Source: Erythrobacter litoralis
GTDB lineage: Bacteria; Pseudomonadota; Alphaproteobacteria; Sphingomonadales; Sphingomonadaceae
Assembly (NCBI RefSeq): GCF_029760855.1
Contig: NZ_SOSI01000002.1
Location: 372,001-436,000 of the forward strand
DNA: 64,000 nucleotides
Direction of reading: 5' to 3'
In this document: positions 36,379 through 44,329 of the stretch, piece after piece
Layout of the letters: each line of letters opens with the position of its first letter
Position numbering within the stretch: the stretch's first letter is position 1
Program-made: the position numbers and the translations under genes
Notes under the pieces: model-generated
Told to the model about the DNA's origin: nothing
What the model saw: only the letters and a program-made list of their open reading frames with translations
Databases searched by the model: none

Positions 36379-36412
36379 TTGTTCGCCGCCTGTTTTTTGC
36401 AATTGCGAACAA
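36379..36412 (+). promoter_or_regulatory. Inverted repeat overlapping a putative promoter
   Basis: TTGTTCGC (36379-36386) and GCGAACAA (36405-36412) are perfect 8-bp arms 18 nt apart. The right arm falls inside the spacer of the promoter proposed at 36397-36424, where a bound repressor or RNA hairpin could act on the coiled-coil gene at 36488. Confidence 0.4.
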
Positions 36413-36424
36413 AGTTACTAGATC
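36397..36424 (+). promoter_or_regulatory. Possible promoter of the secreted coiled-coil protein gene
   Basis: TTGCAA (36397-36402) and TAGATC (36419-36424) with a 16-nt spacer. It lies about 64 nt before the ATG at 36488, and AAAGG lies upstream of that start. Moderate match only. Confidence 0.35.
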
Positions 36425-36487
36425 GGGACCTCGTGTGGCGCCCGATCGCCGCGACAATCATCCTTCGACGACAGAAAGGTTCTCGCC

Positions 36488-36853
36488 ATGAGAAAGGCTC
36501 TCGCCGCCGCAACCGCCCTCGCCCTGACCCTGCCCGCCACCGCCGCGTTGGCTCAGGAAGAAATGCCCACCATTATCGTGACTGCGCCGAAAAGCCTCTC
36601 CGAAAAGGACGCCGAGCGCTGGGAACGGTACAACAAGGATGCCGCCAAGCTCGAAGAACGGCTCGCGAAATATTACGAGGAACGGCGCGACGACATTTCG
36701 GACGTGAAGGAAGCGCGCGACAAGTTCGAGGATGCGAAGGACAAGCTCGAGGACGAGGAAAAGGACATGCGCCGCACCGCCAAGGATATCGAGAAGGCGG
36801 AAAAGAAGCTGCGCGATATCCAGAAGAAGCGAGACCGCCTGCGCGAAGGTTGA
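36488..36853 (+). CDS. Secreted coiled-coil protein of unknown function
   Basis: A 121-residue protein. It has a classical signal peptide (MRKALAAATALALTLPATAALAQ, cleavage after ALA), then about 25 residues. The rest is highly charged heptad-like helix (EERLAKYYEERRDDISDVKE and on to the C-terminus), almost certainly a long coiled coil in the periplasm. The fragment PTIIVTAPK right after the signal peptide is like the mature start of many sphingomonad outer-membrane receptors, which is curious. Function unknown. It converges with dprA, with stops 3 bp apart. Confidence 0.8.
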   Translation: MRKALAAATALALTLPATAALAQEEMPTIIVTAPKSLSEKDAERWERYNKDAAKLEERLAKYYEERRDDISDVKEARDKFEDAKDKLEDEEKDMRRTAKDIEKAEKKLRDIQKKRDRLREG

Positions 36854-36856
36854 GGC

Positions 36857-37978
36857 CTATCGCAGGCTGACCCTGCCGGCGGCGTGCCGTTCCAGCGTGC
36901 CGGCGATCTCCAGCTCCATCAAGGCAAGCTGCACGGCCGCCGCGCCCTGACCGGATTGGCGGACCAGTTCGTCCACCGCGACAGGAGCGGTTGTCAGCAG
37001 GGCCGCGATATCGGCGGGTTCGGCTTCCCCCAGTTCTTCGGGCGCGTAGTCGAAGGCCGCCGCCGGTTCGCGAAAGGTTGAGCGTGGGCTGCCGTCGAAC
37101 CCGGTCAGCAGTTCGGCGACGTCTTCCGGCGTCTGGACCAGCACCGCCCCTTCGCGGATCAGGTGGTTGCAGCCGTGGCTGCGCGCTTCGAGCGGGCTGC
37201 CGGGGATCGCCATGACCTCGCGCCCCGCCTCGCCCGCCAGACGCGCGGTGATGAGGCTACCGGATTTGACCGCCGCCTCCACAACCAGAGTTCCCGCCGC
37301 AAGCCCTGCGATAATGCGGTTGCGGCTGGGAAAGTGGCTGGCCCGCGGTTCGGTACCGGGTGGCTGTTCTGCGAGGAGCAAACCTTCTTTCGCAATTCGC
37401 TCCTGCAAAGCCTCGTGCTGCGGAGGGTAGGCGATGTCGATCCCGCTGGCGATCACTCCGATGGTTCGCGGCCCGTTCGAAGAATTGAGCGCGCCTTCAT
37501 GCGCAGTTCCGTCGATGCCGCGCGCGAGGCCGGAAACCACGGTAAACCCCGCCTCCGCCAGTCCGCTGCCGAAGTCGCGCGCCAACCGGACCGCCGCCGC
37601 GCTGGCATTGCGCGCGCCGACCAGCGCCACGCAGGGTTTGGCGGCAAGCGCGATATCGCCGCGATAGATCAGGATCGGCGGCGCGCCGTCGATCTCGCCG
37701 AGCAGCGCGGGATAGTCCGGCTGGTCGTGAAACAGATAGCGCGCACCGGCCTTGCGGACGGCGTCCACCTCCCGTTCGATCCGGTCGGCGGGGGCGATGC
37801 GATAGGGCTTGCCGCCGCGACCGGTAAGGTCGGGCAAGGCGTCGAGCGCACCCTGTGCGGTTCCGAAGCGAGCGAGCAATACCGTGTAGCTGACCGGTCC
37901 GATATTCGGCGAGCGCAGCAAGCGAATGCGTGCGAACGCCTCGCCTTGCGTCAGTTCCGCCGCCGCCGGAAGGCTCAT
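36857..37978 (-). CDS. dprA: DNA processing protein DprA
   Basis: Binds incoming single-stranded DNA and loads RecA during natural transformation. It has 373 residues. The Rossmann core is seen in VALVGARNASAAAVRLARDF, GFTVVSGLARGIDGTAHEGAL, PSRNRIIAGLA and EAAVKSGSLITARLA. The C-terminal winged-helix domain (VAVDELVRQSGQGAAAVQLALMELEIAG) is present. Start ATG at 37978, overlapping the plsY stop by ATGA; the frame extends further upstream but inside plsY. No other competence genes are in the window. Confidence 0.95.
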   Translation of the reverse strand: MSLPAAAELTQGEAFARIRLLRSPNIGPVSYTVLLARFGTAQGALDALPDLTGRGGKPYRIAPADRIEREVDAVRKAGARYLFHDQPDYPALLGEIDGAPPILIYRGDIALAAKPCVALVGARNASAAAVRLARDFGSGLAEAGFTVVSGLARGIDGTAHEGALNSSNGPRTIGVIASGIDIAYPPQHEALQERIAKEGLLLAEQPPGTEPRASHFPSRNRIIAGLAAGTLVVEAAVKSGSLITARLAGEAGREVMAIPGSPLEARSHGCNHLIREGAVLVQTPEDVAELLTGFDGSPRSTFREPAAAFDYAPEELGEAEPADIAALLTTAPVAVDELVRQSGQGAAAVQLALMELEIAGTLERHAAGRVSLR

Positions 37979-38577
37979 TTCTTGGTGCCGACCCGGGGTT
38001 CGGTTCCGGCCATCAGCCGCGCGATATTGGTACGGTGGAGGAAGACGATCAGCAAGGCAACGAGCACGAGCACCTTGCCGAAGGTCGGCCAGTCGAACAC
38101 CCATGCCGCAATCGCCGCCGCGATCACCGCACCCATGCCCGCAACCGAGCTGATCCGCGTAATCGCGAGGAGGCTGATCCAGACCACCGCATAAACCACG
38201 CCCAGCTGCCAGGCGAGGCCGAAGCATACGCCCGCATTGGTCGCCACGCCCTTGCCACCCTTGAAGCCGAGCCAGATCGGAAAGCAGTGTCCGATCACCG
38301 CGAACAGCGCCGTCCAACCCATGTCGAACGCGAACAGTTCGCGCGCGATAAGAACAGGCACCAGCCCCTTAGCCAGATCGAGCAGCAGAGTACCCGCCGC
38401 CAGCCCTTTCGAGCCTGTACGCAGCACATTGGTCGCCCCGATATTGCCGCTGCCCTGTTTGCGCACATCGCCCTTTCCGGCGAGGCGCGTGAGGATCAGG
38501 CCGAACGGGATCGAGCCGAACGCATAGCCGAGCAGCGCGGCCCAGAGGGTGGTGATCGTGATTGCCCCGAATTCCAT
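37975..38577 (-). CDS. plsY: Glycerol-3-phosphate acyltransferase PlsY
   Basis: Membrane enzyme that transfers acyl groups from acyl-phosphate to glycerol-3-phosphate, the first step of phospholipid synthesis. It has 200 residues with five predicted helices. The three conserved motifs are GSIPFGLIL/GSGNIGATNVLR, HCFPIWLGFKGGKGVAT and the C-terminal FLHRTNIARLMAGTEPR. The plsY-dprA order with overlapping ends is common in alphaproteobacteria. Divergent from murI, with an inverted pair of family B repeats in and after the gap. Confidence 0.95.
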   Translation of the reverse strand: MEFGAITITTLWAALLGYAFGSIPFGLILTRLAGKGDVRKQGSGNIGATNVLRTGSKGLAAGTLLLDLAKGLVPVLIARELFAFDMGWTALFAVIGHCFPIWLGFKGGKGVATNAGVCFGLAWQLGVVYAVVWISLLAITRISSVAGMGAVIAAAIAAWVFDWPTFGKVLVLVALLIVFLHRTNIARLMAGTEPRVGTKK

Positions 38578-38591
38578 AACCTCGCCTCTAA

Positions 38592-38616
38592 CCGTTCGCC
38601 CCGAGCTTGTCGAAGG
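38592..38616 (-). repeat. Palindromic repeat family B, left copy of an inverted pair
   Basis: CCGTTCGCCCCGAGCTTGTC plus GAAGG. With the copy at 38659-38683 it forms inverted 25-bp arms (about 21 matches) around a 42-nt spacer, capable of a large stem-loop between plsY and murI. Confidence 0.65.
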
Positions 38617-38640
38617 GCCGCCGTTTCTTTTAGAGCCGGA

Positions 38641-39486
38641 ATGGATAAGAAAAACAGTCCTTCGACAGTCTCAGGACGAACGGATAAAAACTTGCACGCA
38701 TCTTCCCCCATCCTGCTGTTCGATTCCGGCGTCGGCGGCCTGACCGTCCTCGGCGAACTCCGCACTCTTTTGCCGGAAGCGCCGGTGATCTACGCCGCCG
38801 ATATGGCCGGCCTGCCCTATGGCGCGAAGAGCGAGGCGGAGATTGCCGCGCGGGTCTGCGGACTGCTCGGGCGGATGGCCGAACGCTATCATCCCCGCCT
38901 GATCTGCATCGCCTGCAACACAGCCAGCACCATCGCACTGGCCATGGTGCGTGACGTGCTGGAACTGCCGATCGTCGGCACGGTGCCTGCCATCAAGCCC
39001 GCCGCCGCTTTGACCGAAACGGGCGTATTCGGCCTGCTCGGCACCGAGGCGACCATGCGCCAGCCCTATGTCGACGAGCTTCAAAAGGAATTCGCGGTGG
39101 GCAAGCGCCTGCTGCGGCACGGGGCGAACGGACTGGTGGAGTTGGCCGAGGCGAAGCTGCGCGGCGAGACCGTCACCGCGGACGATGTGGCACAGGAGGT
39201 GAAAGGTCTCTTCCTCCAGCATCACGGCAACGAGATCGATACCGTCGTCCTCGCCTGCACGCATTTCCCGCTGCTCGAACCCGAACTGCGCGAAGCCTTC
39301 GGCCCGGACATTTCTTTCGTCCACGGTTCGAAAGGCATTGCGCAGCGGATCGCGACATTGACCAAGGGTCAGACATTCAACCGCGACGCGCCGGATTTCG
39401 CCGTTACCACCGGACCGCTCGACGATTTCGAGCGCCTGAAGGCGGCCTTCGATCTCTACGCGATCAGCGATCTGCGCGTCTTCTGA
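38641..39486 (+). CDS. murI: Glutamate racemase
   Basis: Makes D-glutamate for peptidoglycan. The family core begins ILLFDSGVGGLTVLGEL, the first catalytic Cys is in ICIACNTAST and the second in VVLACTHFPLLEPEL. From ATG 38641 the protein has 281 residues, but codons 7-15 of that version are a translated family B repeat. A TTG at 38692 (18th codon) would give 264 residues, the usual length, and begins just before the conserved domain. The short form is more likely on these grounds, although neither start has a convincing Shine-Dalgarno. Confidence 0.93.
   Translation: MDKKNSPSTVSGRTDKNLHASSPILLFDSGVGGLTVLGELRTLLPEAPVIYAADMAGLPYGAKSEAEIAARVCGLLGRMAERYHPRLICIACNTASTIALAMVRDVLELPIVGTVPAIKPAAALTETGVFGLLGTEATMRQPYVDELQKEFAVGKRLLRHGANGLVELAEAKLRGETVTADDVAQEVKGLFLQHHGNEIDTVVLACTHFPLLEPELREAFGPDISFVHGSKGIAQRIATLTKGQTFNRDAPDFAVTTGPLDDFERLKAAFDLYAISDLRVF
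38659..38683 (+). repeat. Palindromic repeat family B, right copy of an inverted pair
   Basis: CCTTCGACAGTCTCAGGACG plus AACGG, the inverted partner of 38592-38616. It lies inside the longest murI reading frame, which argues that translation of murI starts downstream of it. Confidence 0.65.
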
Positions 39487-39489
39487 TAC

Positions 39490-39506
39490 TTGCGAACCGC
39501 TCGCAA
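39490..39506. promoter_or_regulatory. Short dyad upstream of hemA
   Basis: TTGCGA-accgc-TCGCAA, 6-bp arms around 5 nt, lying directly after the murI stop and 34 nt before the hemA start. It could be an operator or part of the murI 3' end. No known regulator motif is matched with confidence. Confidence 0.3.
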
Positions 39507-39539
39507 AGATCGCGGTGGCGAAATTAACGAACAGCGCCT

Positions 39540-40814
39540 ATGTGCGCTATGGAAATTGCCGCCCCCGGGGCGACGCAGACTAGCGGTGCAAGCGTGAATT
39601 ACGACCAGATCTTCGACGAGGCGATCGACCGCCTGCATTCCGAAGGACGCTACCGGGTCTTTATCGACATCATGCGCAACAAGGGCGCGTTCCCCAATGC
39701 GCGCTGTTTCCACGGGCATAACGGGCCGAAGCCGATCACCGTGTGGTGCTCCAACGATTACCTCGCCATGGGCCAGCATCCCAAGGTGGTCGCCGCGATG
39801 GAAGAGGCGCTGCACGATGTCGGCGCGGGTTCGGGCGGTACGCGCAATATCGGCGGCAACACGCACCTCCATGTCGAGCTCGAGCGCGAACTGGCCGATC
39901 TGCACGGCAAGGACGGCGCGCTGCTGTTCACCAGCGGCTACGTCTCGAACGATGCGACGCTGTCCACCCTCGCGAAGCTGCTGCCCGGCTGCATCATCTT
40001 TTCCGACGAATTGAACCACGCCAGTATGATCGCCGGCATCCGCAATTCCGGCTGCGAGAAGCGGGTCTTCCGCCATAACGATCTCGAGCACCTCGAAGAA
40101 CTGCTTGCCGCGGAAAATGAGGCGACGCCCAAGCTGATCGCCTTCGAAAGCGTCTATTCGATGGATGGCGACGTCGCCCCCATCCATGCGATCTGCGATC
40201 TTGCCGAGAAGTACAACGCGCTGACTTATGTCGACGAGGTGCACGCGGTCGGCATGTACGGAGCGCGCGGCGGCGGCATCACCGAACGCGATGAGGCGGC
40301 GCACCGCATCGACATCATCGAGGGCACGCTGGGAAAGGCATTCGGTGTGATGGGCGGCTATATCGCGGCCGATACCCGCGTGATCGACTGCATCCGCTCC
40401 TATGCGCCCGGCTTCATCTTCACCACCTCGCTCAGCCCTGTGCTGGTTGCCGGTGTGCTGGCGGCCGTAAAGCATCTCAAACAGTCGAGCGAGGAGCGCG
40501 ACGCGCAGCAGGCCGCTGCCGCTTCGCTGAAGGACAAGATGGCAAAAGCGGGCCTTCCGGTCATGCCATCGACCACGCATATCGTCCCGCTGATGGTAGG
40601 CGATCCGGTCCGCGCCAAGAAGATCAGCGACATCCTGCTCGCCGAATACGGCGTGTACGTGCAGCCGATCAACTTCCCCACCGTGCCCCGCGGCACCGAA
40701 CGCCTCCGCTTCACTCCCGGCCCCGCCCACAGCGAAGCGATGATGGACGACCTGGTAAGCGCGCTGGTCGAAGTATGGGACCGGCTGGAACTGGAGCTCG
40801 CCCGCGCGGCTTGA
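39540..40814 (+). CDS. hemA: 5-aminolevulinate synthase
   Basis: PLP enzyme that condenses glycine and succinyl-CoA, the C4 route to heme used by alphaproteobacteria. It has up to 424 residues. Signatures are [51 protein letters not shown] and the PLP lysine in EGTLGKAFG (Lys266 from the first ATG). Three starts are possible: ATG 39540, ATG 39549 and GTG 39594. The last would give [14 protein letters not shown], matching homologue N-termini, but no start has a clear Shine-Dalgarno. A short dyad precedes the gene. Confidence 0.94.
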   Translation: MCAMEIAAPGATQTSGASVNYDQIFDEAIDRLHSEGRYRVFIDIMRNKGAFPNARCFHGHNGPKPITVWCSNDYLAMGQHPKVVAAMEEALHDVGAGSGGTRNIGGNTHLHVELERELADLHGKDGALLFTSGYVSNDATLSTLAKLLPGCIIFSDELNHASMIAGIRNSGCEKRVFRHNDLEHLEELLAAENEATPKLIAFESVYSMDGDVAPIHAICDLAEKYNALTYVDEVHAVGMYGARGGGITERDEAAHRIDIIEGTLGKAFGVMGGYIAADTRVIDCIRSYAPGFIFTTSLSPVLVAGVLAAVKHLKQSSEERDAQQAAAASLKDKMAKAGLPVMPSTTHIVPLMVGDPVRAKKISDILLAEYGVYVQPINFPTVPRGTERLRFTPGPAHSEAMMDDLVSALVEVWDRLELELARAA

Positions 40815-40898
40815 GCGTCGGCCCCGACCACCCTCAGATAAGCCGGCGTATTTTCGGCACATAACTCGGTCAACGGCGTTATAGGCGCTTCACCGGAA

Positions 40899-42110
40899 AT
40901 GATTGCCAAACTTCGCTCCTTCGTCGGCGCCAACTTGCCACTGCTCGCGATTGGAGCCTTGGTGATCTGCGCGCTCGCGGCGCTGGCCCTATTCGGTCGC
41001 GGATCGAATGACGCTCCTTCTCGCGCGCAAACTAACATGGCCGCCGAAGATAGCGCGGCCACTGCCCCCGCCCCCGAAGCTGCCGAAGACCTCGACGAAC
41101 TGCCCGCCACCGCTAAGAGCGAGGCGGTTGCGTGGTCGCAGCTCGATCCGTCCTCTGCACAGGCAAAGAACGGCGCCATCCCGATCGCGTCCGACAAGCT
41201 CGGTGCGGCGAAGCCGTTCGTCTTTCGCGGGTCGGCGACGGACCGGGCGCGGGCGGAGGACTGCCTTTCGCTCGTCGCCATCGCCGAAGCGGGTGGCGGC
41301 GCGGCGGACCAGCGCGCCGTGATGCAGGTCGTTCTCAACCGCGTACGCCACCCCGCCTTCGCCAACACCGTTTGCGGCGTCGTCTTCGAAGGCTCGCAGC
41401 GCAGCACCGGATGCCAGTTCACCTTCACCTGCGACGGGTCGCTCACGCGCTCCTACCCCGCCTATCTGATGAACCCCGCCCGCGCCCGTGCGAAGGAAGC
41501 GCTCGGCGGCTATGTGGACAAGACGGTGGGCAATGCGACGCATTACCATGCGGACTATGTGTATCCGTGGTGGAGCCCGCGGCTGGACAAAGTCGCGAAG
41601 GTCGGACCGCATCTCTTTTTGAAATGGCGCGGCTATTGGGGGACGCCGCAGGCGCTTTCCGCGCGCTATGGCGGGAACGAGCCCGATCCTGCGGCGCTGC
41701 GCCGCCTTGCCGCCGCCGTCGAGCGTCCCTCGATGGACGAGGCCTTGCTTACCGAAGAGGGAGAGGCGGTGAAGACCGTCGCCTCGGTCGACGAGGACGC
41801 ACAGGCGGGGAACGGACCGAACTCGCCCGCCCCCGGCATCCATTTCGTCCTCGTGTCCCAAGCTGATAATCCTGCCGAACTCGTCGTGCGGGCGCGGCGG
41901 CTGTGCCCGGGCGATCGCTATTGCCAGGTGATGGGCTGGAGCGAACGCAGCGCCATTCCCGACAAGCTGCCGCTGTCAGATGCGGCGCGCGCCGCCCTGC
42001 GCTTCAGTTTCCTCCCCGCCTCCGACGGCAGCAAGGAAGCGGTGTTCTTCGATTGCAGCCTGTGGGACGAGCCCGCGTCCGGCCGGTGCCTGCCCAAAGC
42101 GCGGACTTGA
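40899..42110 (+). CDS. SleB-type cell wall hydrolase with N-terminal membrane anchor
   Basis: A 403-residue protein. One N-terminal membrane helix (LPLLAIGALVICALAALALF) is followed by an Ala/Pro/Glu-rich linker. A Hydrolase_2 (SleB) domain spans about 115-260, with LVAIAEAGGGAADQRAVMQVVLNRVRHPAFANTVCGVVFEG carrying the probable catalytic Glu. The C-terminal 120 residues are less conserved. SleB-like domains cleave peptidoglycan glycan strands, so this is likely a periplasmic autolysin in a non-sporulating host. Cysteines in the domain (TVCG, TGCQ, FTCDG) may form disulfides. Confidence 0.87.
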   Translation: MIAKLRSFVGANLPLLAIGALVICALAALALFGRGSNDAPSRAQTNMAAEDSAATAPAPEAAEDLDELPATAKSEAVAWSQLDPSSAQAKNGAIPIASDKLGAAKPFVFRGSATDRARAEDCLSLVAIAEAGGGAADQRAVMQVVLNRVRHPAFANTVCGVVFEGSQRSTGCQFTFTCDGSLTRSYPAYLMNPARARAKEALGGYVDKTVGNATHYHADYVYPWWSPRLDKVAKVGPHLFLKWRGYWGTPQALSARYGGNEPDPAALRRLAAAVERPSMDEALLTEEGEAVKTVASVDEDAQAGNGPNSPAPGIHFVLVSQADNPAELVVRARRLCPGDRYCQVMGWSERSAIPDKLPLSDAARAALRFSFLPASDGSKEAVFFDCSLWDEPASGRCLPKART

Positions 42111-42140
42111 CCCCGGCCCGCGTTGCGGCAACCTGCTGCG

Positions 42141-42833
42141 ATGACCGAACCCGACCAACAATCCTATGACGCGGTTGTGACCGGCCGCCGCTCGATCCGC
42201 GGTTTCCTCGATAAGCCTGTGCCCCGCGACCTGATCGAGGAGGTGCTGGAGCTCGCCATGCGGGCGCCCTCCTCCTTCAACAACCAGTGCTGGCACTTCA
42301 CCGTCGTCACCGGCGATCCGCTCGATGCGATCCGCAAGGGCAATACCGAAGGCATCCTTGCCGGCAAACCCGACAGCCGCGAGTTCCGGCGACATGATGG
42401 GCAGCACCCGGCTCACCGCGAACGGCAGGTCGCCGTCGCCAAGCAATTGTTCGGCGCGATGGGGATCGAGCGCGACGACAAGGACGGGCGGCAGGACTGG
42501 GTGCTGCGCGGCTTTCGCCAGTTCGACGCGCCGGTCAGTATCGTCGTCACCTACGACCGCGCCCTGCTCGGCAGCGACATCGCGCCGTTCGACTGCGGTG
42601 CGGTGACGAATGCCGTGGTCAATGCCGCATGGTCGCGCGGTCTCGGCTGCGTCATCAACTCGCAAGGCATCATGCAAAGCCCGGTGGTGCGCGAACACGC
42701 GGAGATACCCGACGATCAGGTCATCATGATCTGCATCGCGCTCGGCTGGCCGGACGATGACTTTCCGGCCAACGCCGTGGTAAGCGAACGCAAGGGCGTA
42801 GACGAGGCGGCGCGGTTCGTGGGGTTTGGGTAA
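42141..42833 (+). CDS. Nitroreductase-family FMN oxidoreductase
   Basis: A 230-residue flavoprotein of the nitroreductase superfamily. FMN contacts are RRSIRGF at the N-terminus, RAPSSFNNQCWHF and the C-terminal ALGWPDDDFPAN. The ATG at 42141 (MTEPDQQSYDAV) is chosen over an upstream TTG. Enzymes of this kind reduce nitroaromatics, quinones or enones with NAD(P)H; the physiological substrate is unknown. The middle (GKPDSREFRRHDGQHPAHRERQ) shows no frame break. It starts 30 bp after the SleB-type gene and may be cotranscribed. Confidence 0.9.
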   Translation: MTEPDQQSYDAVVTGRRSIRGFLDKPVPRDLIEEVLELAMRAPSSFNNQCWHFTVVTGDPLDAIRKGNTEGILAGKPDSREFRRHDGQHPAHRERQVAVAKQLFGAMGIERDDKDGRQDWVLRGFRQFDAPVSIVVTYDRALLGSDIAPFDCGAVTNAVVNAAWSRGLGCVINSQGIMQSPVVREHAEIPDDQVIMICIALGWPDDDFPANAVVSERKGVDEAARFVGFG

Positions 42834-42897
42834 GCTGTTCTCGAGTAGGCGAAATCAAAGGCAAAATCGAAATGTCTCGTATCGTAAGAAAGTAGAT

Positions 42898-44307
42898 ATG
42901 CGCCGGGGAAGTCTCTTCTCGCTCGTGACGATGTTCATCCTGTCCGGTTGCGTCAGTTACGCCGCGGAGGAGCTTACGCCCTCTTCCGCACCGCCGGTCT
43001 ATTCTGCCGAAGGTGCCGATCTGGACCTGCAAGTCGATCAGCAGATCCATCGCCGAGTCATTCCGCTGCCGCTCGAAGACGAGCGTACCGACGTCAATCT
43101 GGGCTCGGGCCGCGAACCCATCCCCGTTTGCGTCATGCAGGACGAGCGGGAAACCTGCATCACGCTGGAACCGGATGTGCCACAGGACATGGTACTACGG
43201 TTCGCGGATGGCGAAAAAACTCTTCGTTTTTCCTATCTGGGTCCGCAGGCGCAGTTTTCGCAAGCATATCAAGCGGCCCATCGCGGGAGGATAGATATAG
43301 AAGTACCCCGCGCTTACGAGCTCGTGAACGTCGGCCTGTCTCTCACGCCGTATGCTGCCGAAAATCTGGGTCTGACAGCTTCGTCTCCCTATCTAGACGA
43401 TGTTCGCTCCTACTTCGCCGATCACGCCGATGCTGCATTCGTGCAGCGGCTCGACGATCTCATGCGCGAAGATGCGTCCAGCTATCATACTCTCAAGATG
43501 AACGGGGCCGCGTTCGAACTGGCGGACGATAACACCTTAACGCGTAGCGAAATTTATCGAAGCTCCGCTTGGACTGGAAACGATCTGTTGCCTTTGATGG
43601 AGGATATGCAGGCGTTCGCGCGATTTTCGGACTTTTCGAAATTCTATGCCGAGCACACCCAACTCTACGCATCTCAGATCGCCTATCTTCGGGACGAGGT
43701 TGATGTCCCCGGGATGATTTTATGGCTGGGCGCCGAATTTCCGGATGTCGCGCCGTACGATCATACGCGCATACTGTTCTCGCCCCTGGTCGGTTACAAT
43801 CAATCGTTGAAGACATTCGACGAAGACGGCTTTCGGCAATCGATGCCCCACGTGAATTTCCCCTATCCCGAAGAGATTGACGCCCAGCTTTCTCGCGATG
43901 CGCTCGCTGTATACCGCGGCCTGATCCTCTTTACCGAGCTCAATCACGGATACATCAACCCGACGATCGAACCTTATTCGAGCCAAATCGAAGCCGCGAT
44001 GCCGGACCTCTCGCTATGGGTGGGGAATGAGACCGCTGCCGGATATGGTAACGGGACCGGAATCTTTACGGAAATGACGAACTGGGCGCTGGTCTCCGTT
44101 CACGCATACGATGTGCTGCCGGAAGCCGAAGCCGATCAAATAGCGGAACGTGTCGAGCGGATAATGGTTCGAAATCGTGGCTTCACGCGCTTCGATAAGT
44201 TTCAGGCGCGTATGCTCGCGCTCTTCCGGTCCCAACCCGCGAACGAGCCGATCGCCGATATATTCCCGGAACTGGTTGCGAGCCTGCCTGATATGCTTTC
44301 GGAATAG
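42898..44307 (+). CDS. Lipoprotein of unknown function with degraded HExxH motif (DUF4932-like)
   Basis: A 469-residue lipoprotein. The signal peptide MRRGSLFSLVTMFILSGC ends in the lipobox LSGC, which fixes the start at ATG 42898. The mature protein is acidic. The region LILFTELNHGYINPTIEPY resembles the zinc-binding helix of DUF4932-type predicted metalloproteases, but the first His of HExxH is replaced by Thr (TELNH). Upstream MILWLGAEFPDVAPYDHTRILFSPLVGYN also fits that family pattern. The assignment is moderate. If correct, it is probably catalytically dead or uses another ligand. Codon use is somewhat less GC-rich than the neighbours. It follows the nitroreductase gene by 64 bp. Confidence 0.72.
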   Translation: MRRGSLFSLVTMFILSGCVSYAAEELTPSSAPPVYSAEGADLDLQVDQQIHRRVIPLPLEDERTDVNLGSGREPIPVCVMQDERETCITLEPDVPQDMVLRFADGEKTLRFSYLGPQAQFSQAYQAAHRGRIDIEVPRAYELVNVGLSLTPYAAENLGLTASSPYLDDVRSYFADHADAAFVQRLDDLMREDASSYHTLKMNGAAFELADDNTLTRSEIYRSSAWTGNDLLPLMEDMQAFARFSDFSKFYAEHTQLYASQIAYLRDEVDVPGMILWLGAEFPDVAPYDHTRILFSPLVGYNQSLKTFDEDGFRQSMPHVNFPYPEEIDAQLSRDALAVYRGLILFTELNHGYINPTIEPYSSQIEAAMPDLSLWVGNETAAGYGNGTGIFTEMTNWALVSVHAYDVLPEAEADQIAERVERIMVRNRGFTRFDKFQARMLALFRSQPANEPIADIFPELVASLPDMLSE

Positions 44308-44329
44308 AGGCTAGTTGCGCAAACCGCCC

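Noticed and set aside
33641..36421. Open frame of more than 900 codons on the plus strand across topA
   Set aside because: It is the mirror of the Lys/Ala-rich and GC-rich topA sequence. It has no ribosome-binding site or recognisable domain, and topA itself is certain.
42340..42440. Suspected frameshift in the nitroreductase gene
   Set aside because: The segment GKPDSREFRRHDGQHPAHRERQ is unusual, but FMN-binding motifs before and after it are in the same frame and the length is normal.
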